38,906 nucleotides of DNA, taken from Lachnospiraceae bacterium (GTDB taxonomy: Bacteria > Bacillota > Clostridia > Lachnospirales > Lachnospiraceae). The notes under the pieces were generated by a model. The model did no database searches and had not been told where the DNA came from. It saw only the letters and a list, made by a program, of their open reading frames with translations. The stretch covers positions 1 through 38,906 of the forward strand of contig CAJTBO010000039.1 in assembly GCA_910573755.1 (NCBI GenBank), given 5' to 3'. Positions 7,890 through 16,080 of this stretch are shown here, one piece after another (the stretch's first letter is position 1; every line of letters begins with the position of its first letter). A program made the translations under genes and the position numbers.

Positions 7890-8972
7890 TCACTTTGTTT
7901 GATATGCTTTTTCTTTCAATTCATTGAAATCCACTATAATGGTCTTTTTTGTTGTAAAAGACTCTGTATCCCTCTCATCAAGAATACTGATACATATATT
8001 ATTTCCATCAGAGATAGCATTACGAATGCTTTCATCTTGTGATAGATCTAAATTGGTTTCATATAGAGTATCAGAATAAACATCTAAAAGATAAAGCTCT
8101 CTGCCATTTCTTACAAAAAATCCATAATAATTATCCTGCGTATTTTTACCGTTATAAGCCATACGCAAACTAGGCAAATTAAGAAAGGTTTTTATCTGGT
8201 TATTTTCTATTTCCCCTATCGCACCATAATCTGAAAAATTCCTTATGTATATGTAACTGTCAAAACAATAAAATTCTACTATCCCATTATTGGAAACAAA
8301 ATTTCTCAATTCAGAATCAAAGTACAGCTTACCAAGTAAATCATATTTTTTATCATCATAAATTTCTATATAAACATCATTTTCTGCTCCCATATTATTT
8401 ACCAGCACATAAATATTTTCGTTGCTACAGGCAAATGTCGTTATCTGCTCACCTGTATTATCTGTAAACTGTTTTTCAATGCAGATATCCATATCCCCGG
8501 TATTCTCATTATATTTTCTGATATAAGTTGCTGTAGCCACATCATCTTTCATGGTGCTTAACATATAAATGTCTGTGTTCATTACAGAAACTGCGTCCAT
8601 TGGATAAGAATTAAATTCGCTAAATATCATTTCAGATGTGTCAGAATCAGCGTTTACCATCAAAAGTTTATGTTCGTTTGTATTTAAGGTTACAGGCAGA
8701 ATAACAGAATTATCAATCACTGTAGGTTTTCCACTTGAAATATAAAACTCTTCCACACTTACGATATCTGATTGCCTTTTTGAGGAAAGAACATATCGTC
8801 CAATTACCAATGCACCGTCATCATCAATATAGTTATAAACAACCGCATCATCCAACAAAGCAATCGGCGTATGATTATCGATATCTCCTATTTCATTTTC
8901 CTGACTGGAACACCCAACAAGCAAAGCCAGCATACAAACCACCCATAAAACCAATATAATCAATCTTTTCAT
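7890..8972 (-). CDS. Lipoprotein, possibly beta-propeller-like
   Basis: 360 residues from the ATG at 8972, with AGGAAGG upstream; a longer reading from 9038 adds 22 unlikely residues. A signal with LLVGC lipobox is followed by repeated short strand patterns (ENIYVLVNN, DSYIYIRNF, NGRELYLLDVY, GNNICISI). These look like a propeller-type secreted lipoprotein, but no family is recognised. AT-rich relative to the genes at 10-19 kb. R1 copy D follows directly. It is preceded by another small-lipoprotein operon on the same strand. Confidence 0.7.
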   Translation of the reverse strand: MKRLIILVLWVVCMLALLVGCSSQENEIGDIDNHTPIALLDDAVVYNYIDDDGALVIGRYVLSSKRQSDIVSVEEFYISSGKPTVIDNSVILPVTLNTNEHKLLMVNADSDTSEMIFSEFNSYPMDAVSVMNTDIYMLSTMKDDVATATYIRKYNENTGDMDICIEKQFTDNTGEQITTFACSNENIYVLVNNMGAENDVYIEIYDDKKYDLLGKLYFDSELRNFVSNNGIVEFYCFDSYIYIRNFSDYGAIGEIENNQIKTFLNLPSLRMAYNGKNTQDNYYGFFVRNGRELYLLDVYSDTLYETNLDLSQDESIRNAISDGNNICISILDERDTESFTTKKTIIVDFNELKEKAYQTK

Positions 8973-9050
8973 AATATCTTGCCTTCCTGTTATGCTTTGG
9001 CTTTCTTTACAAAAACAGCTAAAAGAAAACTTTGCCATTCATGAAGCCTC

Positions 9051-9080
9051 TCCCCAATCTGCCGGAAACCGGGGAGAAGC
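9051..9080 (-). repeat. R1 palindromic motif, copy E (core only)
   Basis: TCCCCAATCTGCC followed by GGAAACCGGGGA: the core hairpin of R1 in the 223-bp gap between the genes ending at 9196 and starting at 8972. The surrounding 9081-9195 holds no convincing gene. Confidence 0.6.
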
Positions 9081-9195
9081 CCTGTCCGGCGCAACTTTTG
9101 CGACCTCGCTTTTCCGCAGGGTGAGGAACTTATTTCCCATATAGACGTTCTGTGCCGCGTCCTGTTATCTCCATACAAAAACAGCCTTTCAAAAG

Positions 9196-9378
9196 TCACT
9201 CGTAATAATCTAACTGGTGGAAATTGTTAGGAAAAATGTAAAATTCCGTTCCTGTTTTCCCATCTATCTGCTTCCAGACAATCACTTTATAAGTCAGGGC
9301 TGTATAGGTCTGTGTCCCACCATCCTCATAGACCTTTTTAACCGGAATCAGTGACACGAAGGAATATTTGTACTTCAC
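9196..9378 (-). CDS. Small protein coupled to lipoprotein gene
   Basis: 60 residues starting with GTG that overlaps the upstream lipoprotein stop in a GTGA. Sequence is Tyr/Lys-rich (KYKYSF, YTALTYKV, FYIFPNNFHQLDYYE) with no signal or membrane segment. Not recognised. The 4-base overlap implies coupled translation with the lipoprotein. Confidence 0.5.
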   Translation of the reverse strand: MKYKYSFVSLIPVKKVYEDGGTQTYTALTYKVIVWKQIDGKTGTEFYIFPNNFHQLDYYE

Positions 9379-9761
9379 TCTCTTTCCAATCCTTCACGAA
9401 CCCATTTTACATAAGCCCACTGACGTTTTGTACTATCAACCGTGTTCTTATCAACAGGTGTTCCGCATTCTTGATATACATAAAACTCATCAAAGGAACT
9501 TAGGTATTTATTTGCATAATATTTGCAGCCCTGCAAACCTGTGCCGTTTGCCTCTTCCTCTGTTATTTCTCCCATGCACTCCAAATCATCCGGAAGTTCA
9601 GATATTGGCATATCATATGCAATAAAATGTTGTTCTCTCATAATAAGTATCGGTGGCAAATCCCCAGAAACCACTTCTTCTTTATTTTTTAGAGTTGCTC
9701 CGCAACCAACCAAACCTAATGCACATACTAAGGTTAAAACTAATGCTACTAATTTTTTCAT
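9375..9761 (-). CDS. Small lipoprotein
   Basis: 128 residues from ATG MKKLVALVLTLVCALG, with GGGAG upstream. Lipobox LVGC is near residue 20. The mature part contains LPDDLECMGEITEEEANGTG and a pair of cysteines (LQGCKYYANKY, QECGTPVD), which may form a disulfide. Family not recognised. Coupled to the 60-aa gene after it. Confidence 0.65.
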   Translation of the reverse strand: MKKLVALVLTLVCALGLVGCGATLKNKEEVVSGDLPPILIMREQHFIAYDMPISELPDDLECMGEITEEEANGTGLQGCKYYANKYLSSFDEFYVYQECGTPVDKNTVDSTKRQWAYVKWVREGLERE

Positions 9762-9908
9762 AAATATAACCACTCCCTATTAAAGTTATTTATATCATAC
9801 ATTACTTAACTGCACATTTTAAGGCACATAAACCATACACAAAATTGTATATTTATACACGCATTTTATCGGACACAATAAAGCGAACTGGGACAAATTA
9901 AATTACAA

Positions 9909-9977
9909 TTCCCCAATCTGCCGGAACACCGGGGATGCCCGCCCTGCCTTGTCAGGCTGTGGCCTATCGGGGATATA
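9909..9977 (-). repeat. R1 palindromic motif, copy C
   Basis: Full-length copy 48 bases after the stop of the gene at 10025. Minus-strand reading contains GCCT-GACA-AGGC, then UCCCCGG...CCGG...GGGGA. The rest of the 9774-10024 gap is AT-rich and should hold the promoter of the lipoprotein at 9761; no other gene is seen. Confidence 0.7.
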
Positions 9978-10024
9978 CGTTCACGAGGTTTTTGAAATCC
10001 AGTCGATTATTCAGATACCCCTGT

Positions 10025-10693
10025 TTATGCTTTCCTGTCAAAAGACGGCTTCTCCTCCAGATAATCCGGTAACTCCTCCAGCTCTGCCCCCTGGCCATTC
10101 TTTAGCGAGCGGTACTCATCAAAATAAATCCCATAAAACTCCCTTTCCTTTTCCCGTTCAGCCGGAGTCCTCTCACAAGCCCACCCATATCCCGAACCGA
10201 GATATGTCAGCACCTTTGTACCCTGATAGTAAATATCCGCGCCATATCCCCCGCTTGTCAGGATCGGGCAGGTCAGCGTTCCGCCCCCTGCCAGCGCAAG
10301 CTTCTTTTCGGCAAGGTTCTCCGCCCTCCCGTCTGCCGCCTCCAGGAAGTCAAGCAGCGTCAGTTCCCCGCTTCCGTGGCATTTCGGATTGCCGTTCTGT
10401 CTCTTCAGCGAATTTTCAGCCTGCCGGTACAACGCTCTCCTGTCGGGCGATACGTCAGATATGTATTCCGCACATAACCTCGCCCTCTGGCTGTGGATAT
10501 ACTCCAGTTCTTTCTTGCTCGTAGTCTCCGCAGCTCTCCGTGCCAGTTCCTTGATCTCATCAGCAAACTCGGCCTTTGATTTATTGCTTTTCCCAGCGCT
10601 TGGGATCAAAGACCAGTCAGGCCCTCTGCTGCTCAGTGACATACTGTGTTTCGTATTGGCCGAATTTAGTGTACTTGAAACCGAAATTCCCAT
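10025..10693 (-). CDS. Unrecognised 222-aa cluster protein
   Basis: 222 residues, no signal peptide, starting MGISVSSTLNSANTKHS with AGGTGG 5 bases upstream. The start is shorter but similar in style to the other cluster members (Met, small residues, Ser/Asn-rich). The middle is helical and charged (AEFADEIKELARRAAE, RARLCAEYISDVS), then comes a Gly-rich stretch (ALAGGGTLTCPILTSGGYGAD) and an acidic tail. Not recognised. Leader motif R2 lies 28 bases before the start and R1 copy C follows the stop. Last gene of the cluster. Confidence 0.65.
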   Translation of the reverse strand: MGISVSSTLNSANTKHSMSLSSRGPDWSLIPSAGKSNKSKAEFADEIKELARRAAETTSKKELEYIHSQRARLCAEYISDVSPDRRALYRQAENSLKRQNGNPKCHGSGELTLLDFLEAADGRAENLAEKKLALAGGGTLTCPILTSGGYGADIYYQGTKVLTYLGSGYGWACERTPAEREKEREFYGIYFDEYRSLKNGQGAELEELPDYLEEKPSFDRKA

Positions 10694-10720
10694 GCGCCCA
10701 CCTCACAATTCCTTTTCCTA

Positions 10721-10780
10721 TCTGTGGCTCCTCTGTTGGTCAGAGCCGCCCTTATTCCCTTGTAATAAATCCAAGCAGAT
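10721..10780 (-). promoter_or_regulatory. R2 leader motif, copy a
   Basis: Located 28-87 bases upstream of the gene starting at 10693. Minus-strand reading CUGCUUGGAUUUAUUACAAG, then a GGCUC...GAGCC hairpin. It is contiguous with R1 copy B, giving a composite R1-R2 intergenic unit. The first stem of the other copies is broken in the middle here, with UUAUU/AAUAA as an alternative. Confidence 0.55.
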
Positions 10781-10850
10781 TCCCTGTTCTGCCGGAACGC
10801 CGGGGATGCCTGCCCTGCCTTATCAAGCTGCGGCTTATTCGGGATACGCA
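10780..10850 (-). repeat. R1 palindromic motif, copy B
   Basis: Starts 11 bases after the stop at 10861. Minus-strand hairpins GCUU-GAUA-AGGC (a G-U/compensated variant of GCCU-GACA-AGGC) and UCCC...GGGA are retained although the loop sequence differs from the other copies. Confidence 0.7.
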
Positions 10851-10860
10851 GCCGTGGGTC

Positions 10861-12405
10861 TTATAAAACTTTCTTGAACTGATATTTATACATATCGGAA
10901 TACATATTGCCGGAGGACTTTGGTGTAAACCGGCCATCCAGTGCGCCCATATCCACCGCAAAACCGCTGTCCGCCACGGAGAACGCCCCATCCTTGAACT
11001 GGAACTGTGAAGTGAAATCGGGAATCCCCAAGTCTCCGCTTATCCTGATCTTCCCTATGATATCCACCAGCGCATCCTTCATCCGTTCTATCCTGGCATT
11101 GTCCTTTGTCTTATTGATCAGATCAGCCGCCTTGTCCGGCAGCCCTCCAATCTTCCCGTCAGGTGTTAGATAGAGATTTTCTAAGGAAATGTCCTCCCCT
11201 GTAACCCCTTTCAGGTAGCGCCGGACTTCCTGTATGTCCGTGGCATACCGGTATGTGTTGGAGGACAGGTCTCCCACGCTGTCCGCAATCCCTATGTAAT
11301 ACTGGTACATCCGGTCACCGTACTTTTCATCTATCAGCTTCTGCACCTGTTCCCGGACGCCCTCGTCCTCTATCCCATCCACGGACACATCCCCATTGCT
11401 CCCAATCCGTACCTGCATCCCTTCTATGTCATCACGGGAAATGCCCATGCTTTCCAGATCCTTTACGAAATCATCTGAAAAGCTGTTTTTCAGCTCCGCT
11501 TTATTCTGTGCCTTTTCCATGTCTTTCAGGTTGGCAAAAATCTTCACATACTCCAGTTCCGCATCGTTTAAGTCCTTCCCATCTGCCATGTCCTGCAGCA
11601 GTTCATCCACGGTGCGCCCGCCCTTATACTTCTTTTCTTCCGGCAGGCTGTCAAACTGTTTCTGGTGGAGCCGCTCCAGTTCTTTTATATAATTCTGCTC
11701 CGTCTCCTTTAAGACGGCATTATACTGATCAAGATATTCCCGCCAGTTTTCATCTTTCTGACTGTATGCCCCGTGGAGGTTCCCATATGCTTCCCTAACG
11801 GCATCAGTCTTTTCATGCTCCTTGTTTTCAGTAACATGGAAACTGATCTTATAATAATCATCCGGGGAAATCTCCTCCCCGTTTCCGTTTTCTACCTTGA
11901 AGCAGTATTGATTGGTATTGATATCCCAATTAGGGACGGTCAGCTTCTTCCGCCCCTCTCCGTCCCACTCTGCCTTCCCCACCTGATTGCCGTATTCGTC
12001 ATACAGGGTAAGATCGTAATCACAGCCTTCCGGCATATCTATATAAACCTCAACGCCAAAGCAATTCCGCTGAAAGTTCATAAATGGGATGGAGAAGTTA
12101 TAAAAATCCACATCCTTTTTATCACTGAGGCTTCCTTTCAGGCTGCTGGTCTCATCCTTGATCAGAAAATTCAAATCCAGGAATGTGCTGCCTTTGTCCT
12201 GATCGGAAACCTCATAAGTGGTATGCTGCCTGCGGTAAGTGTTATTGCTGCTGAGGGTACAGGTGTCCTCCCGCAGCTCCATGTTCCTGCGCATCTTCCC
12301 TTCAAAAAATGCCTCCGTCTCTTTTCCCGTCATGAAGTATACCGGCTTATTTCTGAAAGCCGCTCCATATGCAGAACCTTGTTCATTTACATTAGTTATT
12401 CCCAT
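10861..12405 (-). CDS. Large cluster protein with pre-peptidase-C-like domain
   Basis: 514 residues starting MGITNVNEQGSAYGAAF, with GGAGG 11 bases upstream. A reading 6 codons longer overlaps the previous stop by one base but has no ribosome site of its own. About residues 70-200 (DVDFYNFSIPFMNF, GVEVYIDMPEGCDYDLTLYD, YCFKVENGNG) look like a PPC-type beta-sandwich: hydrophobic strands, then DxDLxLYDxxGN. The rest is charged and helical with a probable coiled coil (210-300) and a C-terminal part (DALVDIIGKI..FTSQFQFKDGAF). No signal peptide. It follows the 177-aa paralog with no gap, so these two are one translational unit. Function unknown; PPC domains usually occur on secreted proteins. Confidence 0.7.
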   Translation of the reverse strand: MGITNVNEQGSAYGAAFRNKPVYFMTGKETEAFFEGKMRRNMELREDTCTLSSNNTYRRQHTTYEVSDQDKGSTFLDLNFLIKDETSSLKGSLSDKKDVDFYNFSIPFMNFQRNCFGVEVYIDMPEGCDYDLTLYDEYGNQVGKAEWDGEGRKKLTVPNWDINTNQYCFKVENGNGEEISPDDYYKISFHVTENKEHEKTDAVREAYGNLHGAYSQKDENWREYLDQYNAVLKETEQNYIKELERLHQKQFDSLPEEKKYKGGRTVDELLQDMADGKDLNDAELEYVKIFANLKDMEKAQNKAELKNSFSDDFVKDLESMGISRDDIEGMQVRIGSNGDVSVDGIEDEGVREQVQKLIDEKYGDRMYQYYIGIADSVGDLSSNTYRYATDIQEVRRYLKGVTGEDISLENLYLTPDGKIGGLPDKAADLINKTKDNARIERMKDALVDIIGKIRISGDLGIPDFTSQFQFKDGAFSVADSGFAVDMGALDGRFTPKSSGNMYSDMYKYQFKKVL

Positions 12406-12422
12406 TGTCAGATCATCCTCCA

Positions 12423-12956
12423 TTATTTGTTTTTACAAAAAGTCAGAATATCATTGATCCACTTCCCATACCGCAGATACCCGTCCCAATTTCCAAGTGT
12501 TTTCATATCGTTCATAAGCTCGTGCGCCATTGCCATATAATCTGCTGTCTCATGGTAGGAGGCAGTGCCCGATTTATCCTTCATAATAGCCATACTCAGA
12601 AAATTGCTGTCTGATTTATTCCCGGTATGCGCGTTTAAAGCAAGCAGCTCCGTATAAGAGCAGCTATTCGGATTTACTTTGCTTACATCCACTGTCTGCT
12701 CATATTCATTTCCGTTTTTATCCATTCCTTTTACAATATAAAACGGATTTTCCTCCGAATAATCATCCGCCCTGTATACATTTGCACTTTCCCCTGTTTT
12801 CGCATCATAGATAGAAAATAATGCGTCCGGGGCAATATGTACTACATTTCCTGTTGATTTCACATTTGCCCCGAAATTGCCCTTCGCATTGTTTTCTGCC
12901 TTTCTTGTTCCCTGCCATGCCTGATATCCTGCTGCCCCTACTCCATTTACATTCAT
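12423..12956 (-). CDS. Cluster protein with MNVNGVGAAGYQAW start, paralog 1
   Basis: 177 residues. The N-terminal block MNVNGVGAAGYQAWQGTRKA is nearly identical to that of the gene at 13775. The bodies are clearly paralogous in the middle (FYIVKGMDKNGNEYEQTVDV against TIIAKGVDENGNEFEKTIHI, each followed by an NP dipeptide and a small-residue helix). No signal peptide or transmembrane segment. A conserved GGAGGATTTGAAAA leader precedes the ATG, as in 13775 and 14415. From memory it resembles an uncharacterised Clostridia family of the DUF3879 kind; unverified. The 74-base gap upstream holds only a possible 15-codon frame. Confidence 0.7.
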   Translation of the reverse strand: MNVNGVGAAGYQAWQGTRKAENNAKGNFGANVKSTGNVVHIAPDALFSIYDAKTGESANVYRADDYSEENPFYIVKGMDKNGNEYEQTVDVSKVNPNSCSYTELLALNAHTGNKSDSNFLSMAIMKDKSGTASYHETADYMAMAHELMNDMKTLGNWDGYLRYGKWINDILTFCKNK

Positions 12957-13030
12957 TTTTCAAATCCTCCATTGTTATGCAATCCATCTGGCAATCAGAA
13001 GCGTTCCTGCCTTCTGTGCCATAATATATC

Positions 13031-13528
13031 CTACAATTTCTCCAGCTTCTCCAAAAACGCCCTGTAAAATTCCCCTTCTTTGATACGGGCCTGCTGAACC
13101 TCTATGCTCCTTGGCGTATATACCCTTGGATGCTCCAAATCGTACAGCGCATTTTTCGTTGCCTGGATCGCAGATTCCACCGTGCTTCCAAGGATGTCAA
13201 AATTCTCCGTTTCACCTTTAAGCTGTTTATTAAGCCTCTGCACCATCATCTGCGATATGTGGCTCATCATTCCGTTGCCCCGGATTCCCATGCCATTCGC
13301 ATTTACTTCTTTCGCCGCCTCCATCCACGCATCCTTCACTTCCTGCGGGGCGTTCGGCCCGACCATCTCAAAGGCTTTCTCATCTTGGTCGGCTGTCTTT
13401 CCCTGCGCCGCCTTTTCTTCCACCGTTTCCATGAATCCCACAGCCCCGGATTCCGCGCTTCTTCCTGTCTTTCTTGCCGTGTATCCTGTCAGCGGATATC
13501 CCGCTGTTCCTATTCCGTTAATGCCCAT
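13031..13528 (-). CDS. Cluster protein with MGINGIGTAGYP start
   Basis: 165 residues: N-terminal MGINGIGTAGYPLTGYTARK shares the cluster signature, followed by a mostly alpha-helical acidic body (FMETVEEKAAQGK, VKDAWMEAAKEVNANGMG, SHISQMMVQRLNKQL) unlike the other members. No signal peptide or membrane span. GGAGG is 7 bases upstream. Preceded by R1 copy A and R2 copy b. Not recognised. Confidence 0.7.
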   Translation of the reverse strand: MGINGIGTAGYPLTGYTARKTGRSAESGAVGFMETVEEKAAQGKTADQDEKAFEMVGPNAPQEVKDAWMEAAKEVNANGMGIRGNGMMSHISQMMVQRLNKQLKGETENFDILGSTVESAIQATKNALYDLEHPRVYTPRSIEVQQARIKEGEFYRAFLEKLEKL

Positions 13529-13550
13529 TTCAGTCCTCCATTTCTTTTTT

Positions 13551-13663
13551 ATGGCAGCCCCTCTGTCGGTCAGAGCCGCCTCTGCTCTCTCGTAATAAGT
13601 CCGAGCAGTTCAGTGCCTCCATGCAGACATGCCAACTAACTTCCCCTGTCAAATCCCATACCG
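13551..13663 (-). promoter_or_regulatory. R2 leader motif, copy b
   Basis: Begins 22 bases before the start at 13528. On the minus strand CUGCUC pairs with GAGCAG around GGACUUAUUAC, followed by a second stem from GGCGGCUCU to AGAGGGGCUGCC. The conserved stretch extends 5' through ATGTCTGCATGGAGGCA, shared with copy c. Confidence 0.6.
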
Positions 13664-13692
13664 GCCTTCACCTCCTCTCCCAACTCCTCAAT

Positions 13693-13765
13693 TTCCCCAA
13701 TCTGCCGGAAAACCGGGGATGCCTGCCCTGCCTTGTCAGGCTGTAGCTTATTGGAGATATGCAAC
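13693..13765 (-). repeat. R1 palindromic motif, copy A
   Basis: Starts 10 bases after the stop at 13775. Minus-strand elements: GCCU-GACA-AGGC hairpin, then UCCCCGG-UUUU-CCGG and closing GGGGA. Confidence 0.7.
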
Positions 13766-13774
13766 CGATGGAAT

Positions 13775-14314
13775 TTATTTCTTATTCATAAAATCCCAAT
13801 ATGCCTGCATACTGTACTGATAATATGCCGCCGTCTTTTTCTGGAGCAACAGCTTCATGTCGCCGATCTGCATCTGGAACATATCCATGAAATCTGTCCT
13901 GTCATTTAATCCCATAGCCCCGGCTTCCATCGGAAGGGAAGTAAATCCCCCCAGCTTCTTTACCCCCATATGTGCTTCCAAAGCACGCATCTCCACACCA
14001 GTCGCTGACTTGGGATTTATCTCGTTGATATGTATGGTCTTTTCAAATTCATTCCCATTCTCATCAACACCCTTTGCAATGATTGTCGGATCATCCTCTG
14101 TTGAATCTTCCGCATACTTAAGATAATAAGACAGCCCTGTACCGTTCCCTCCTGTCCACAACATATCTTCATCTGTAAAAATATTATAGACTTTTGGAGT
14201 ATCTGCCACATTGTTTACCTGCTCCGCAAAACTCCTTTTTACCGCATTCTGCTGTGCCTTTCTTGTTCCCTGCCATGCCTGATATCCTGCTGTCCCTATT
14301 CCATTTACATTCAT
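13775..14314 (-). CDS. Cluster protein with MNVNGIGTAGYQAW start, paralog 2
   Basis: 179 residues, paralog of 12423-12956: identical first block MNVNGIGTAGYQAWQGTRKA and a similar middle (KGVDENGNEFEKTIHINEIN, RALEAHMG). The C-terminal helical part (DMFQMQIGDMKLLLQKKTAA) ends in aromatic residues, and no signal or transmembrane segment is seen. Translation start has GGAGGATTTGAAAAA. A distinct hairpin (14356-14384), not R2, occupies its leader. R1 copy A follows the stop. Confidence 0.7.
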   Translation of the reverse strand: MNVNGIGTAGYQAWQGTRKAQQNAVKRSFAEQVNNVADTPKVYNIFTDEDMLWTGGNGTGLSYYLKYAEDSTEDDPTIIAKGVDENGNEFEKTIHINEINPKSATGVEMRALEAHMGVKKLGGFTSLPMEAGAMGLNDRTDFMDMFQMQIGDMKLLLQKKTAAYYQYSMQAYWDFMNKK

Positions 14315-14355
14315 TTTTTCAAATCCTCCGCTATTGTCATTTATTCAATACTGTG

Positions 14356-14384
14356 GCTGGGAGTGATATGTTTCCACCCCCAGC
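14356..14384 (-). promoter_or_regulatory. Leader hairpin before paralog 2
   Basis: On the minus strand GCTGGG-G-GTG pairs with CAC-T-CCCAGC around a 9-base loop, 42 bases before the start at 14314. It replaces R2 at this position. Confidence 0.5.
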
Positions 14385-14414
14385 TACGCTGTGCCAGTCT
14401 GAATATGTAAAGCA

Positions 14415-15059
14415 TCACTGTTCTACAGAAAACATAGCTTTCTGGATATTTTTCTGCCAATATGAGCTGTCAAAATAGTTCCCGCTTTTGGGCCGATTAC
14501 TGAACATATTCATGATCATGTCATAAGTCATGGATGACGTATCTATAAACAGTTCCTTTCCGTCCTTTGATTTAATCGCTGTACCGTTTGTTCCCACATA
14601 GGCAGTTGTATTGTCATCAAGGTGCTGTATCGTTCCTGTCATTTCCGCGAACTTTTTCAGCCACGACTCTCCCGTTTCCTTGCACATTTCCTTAAATTTC
14701 TTAGCATCCTCCCCCGTCATATAAGGGTGCTTCCCATCCCTGACATACCATGAAAAACCTGTTGCTTTGTCCGTATATTTCGGATCTGTTGCCGCCCATT
14801 CTTCCAAGGTCTTATCTCCATACCACACTGTCAGCCCGCTGTCATTTGATACGGTGTTTTCCTCCTGCCCCATTATTGGATTTGTTGATTTAAGTGCGTC
14901 ATATATATCCTGCACATTGGCATTCTGCCTTGCACTTCCGGGAGCGGATTCCTCTGCCGCCTGTTTCTGCGGGTAGAACTGTCCTGCCCTGCTCCTATTG
15001 TATCTATTCGCTGATACATTGTTCTGATAATAATTCTGTCCTATTCCATTTACGTTCAT
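14415..15059 (-). CDS. Cluster protein with MNVNGIGQNYYQ start
   Basis: 214 residues. N-terminus MNVNGIGQNYYQNNVSANRY keeps the first seven residues of the signature, then diverges. A disordered Ala/Glu/Gln region is followed by a folded part (WYGDKTLEEWAATDPKY, FSWYVRDGKHPYMTGEDAKK, DGKELFIDTSSMTYDMIM). No signal peptide. The leader carries R2 copy c. Not recognised. Confidence 0.68.
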   Translation of the reverse strand: MNVNGIGQNYYQNNVSANRYNRSRAGQFYPQKQAAEESAPGSARQNANVQDIYDALKSTNPIMGQEENTVSNDSGLTVWYGDKTLEEWAATDPKYTDKATGFSWYVRDGKHPYMTGEDAKKFKEMCKETGESWLKKFAEMTGTIQHLDDNTTAYVGTNGTAIKSKDGKELFIDTSSMTYDMIMNMFSNRPKSGNYFDSSYWQKNIQKAMFSVEQ

Positions 15060-15092
15060 TTTTCAAATCCTCCATTGTCATCAATTATTTTG

Positions 15093-15197
15093 ATAGCAGC
15101 CCCTCTGTCGTTCAGAGCCGCCCCTGCTCCCATGTAATAAGTCCGAGCAGTTTATGCCTCCATGCGGACATACAACCTAACTTCCCCTGTCAAACTT
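15093..15197 (-). promoter_or_regulatory. R2 leader motif, copy c
   Basis: Begins 33 bases before the start at 15059. It keeps CUGCUC/GAGCAG and the GGCGGCUCU...AGAGGGGCUGC stem with loop changes, and shares with copy b the 5' extension GGGAAGTTAG...ATGTCCGCATGGAGGCA. Confidence 0.6.
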
Positions 15198-15300
15198 CAT
15201 GACAAACACCCCCTTTCGCTGCCATCCGCTAATAATACGAGCCAGCCTCCAAAAAAGTTTCATTTCTATCACCTACATCCGCCCCTCGCCTCCGGGCAGA

Positions 15301-15332
15301 CCGCAGAGGCAAAGCATTATGCGCCTCTGCGG
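15301..15332 (-). terminator. Hairpin after 234-aa-frame gene
   Basis: CCGCAGAGGC and GCCTCTGCGG, a perfect 10-bp stem with a 12-base loop, 24 bases after the stop at 15356. Only TCTGCC follows on the minus strand, so termination would be partial. The rest of 15198-15355 shows no gene. Confidence 0.5.
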
Positions 15333-15355
15333 AATAGGGTGTAAGCAACATCTCT

Positions 15356-16051
15356 TTATGCCTTTATGTCAAAACTGCCCCCTGTGGGTGACGATGTGCC
15401 GGATACCGCCGCAACAATATTCTGTGTAATGCTTTTCACATCCGTGCCAGTGGCAGACACCGTGAACGTACCTTCCATCCTCTCTTTTCTTTCTGCCCGC
15501 CGTTCCGCTGCCTTTTCTTCCTCCGCCTTTTTCTCCTTGCGCCTCTCGGCAGCCTTTTCCTCGGCGGCTTTCTTCTCTTTTGCCCGCCGTTCCGCATTTT
15601 CTCTGGCTATTTTCCCATCGGGGTCATTTGTGCCGGAAGAAATTCCCGTTATATTCCCATTTGCATCAATCTCATAGGAAATACTCGTCAGTGTTCCCTG
15701 CGCATGGGATACCGCATAAGAGGCGCAGTCCGGCAATGCCGCCAGATTTTCTTCCAGATACTTTGCTTTTTCCGGGTCGTTCATACATTTCTTCAGGAAA
15801 GCGCCCGATACGGATACCGTTGTCGGAACGCCCTGCATGGAAGTTGTACCCGAATTCATATAGCTGTACTTGCCCTGCAGGTATTTGGAATAGTCATTGA
15901 CATTGCTGTACCCCGTCTTAATCTGCTCCGATTTTGTTCCCCCGGTTGGGGTTTTCAGTTCCACCGTGCTTGTCGTCACATTTCCTTCCTTTGCAGTATT
16001 TGTGTAGCCTTTCCCATAATCGCTGTAATTGTTTGTGATCTCCATTGACAT
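15356..16051 (-). CDS. Cluster protein with charged coiled-coil region
   Basis: 231 residues from MSMEITNNYSDYGKGY, with AGGAGG and 9-base spacing; the ATG three codons earlier abuts the ribosome site. A Thr/Ser/Gly-rich N-terminal half leads to SYEIDANGNITGISSG, then a highly charged repeat region of KKAAEEKAAERR type (about 160-200) and a Ser/Gly tail. No signal or membrane segment. The ISYEIDANGNI element and charged stretch resemble LIVLDENGEI and the charged stretch in 16146-16916, so the two are distantly related. From memory it recalls an uncharacterised Lachnospiraceae family (DUF6033-like); unverified. Confidence 0.68.
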   Translation of the reverse strand: MSMEITNNYSDYGKGYTNTAKEGNVTTSTVELKTPTGGTKSEQIKTGYSNVNDYSKYLQGKYSYMNSGTTSMQGVPTTVSVSGAFLKKCMNDPEKAKYLEENLAALPDCASYAVSHAQGTLTSISYEIDANGNITGISSGTNDPDGKIARENAERRAKEKKAAEEKAAERRKEKKAEEEKAAERRAERKERMEGTFTVSATGTDVKSITQNIVAAVSGTSSPTGGSFDIKA

Positions 16052-16080
16052 AATAATCATCCTCCTTCAAAAAATCTTAC

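Noticed and set aside
7513-7902. 129-codon plus-strand frame
   Set aside because: It is antisense to the zinc-ribbon gene and its leader, has no ribosome site and reads as low-complexity text including R1 sequence.
11773-12540. 255-codon plus-strand frame
   Set aside because: Lies opposite the 514-aa cluster gene, which has a ribosome site and coherent domains; the antisense frame has neither.
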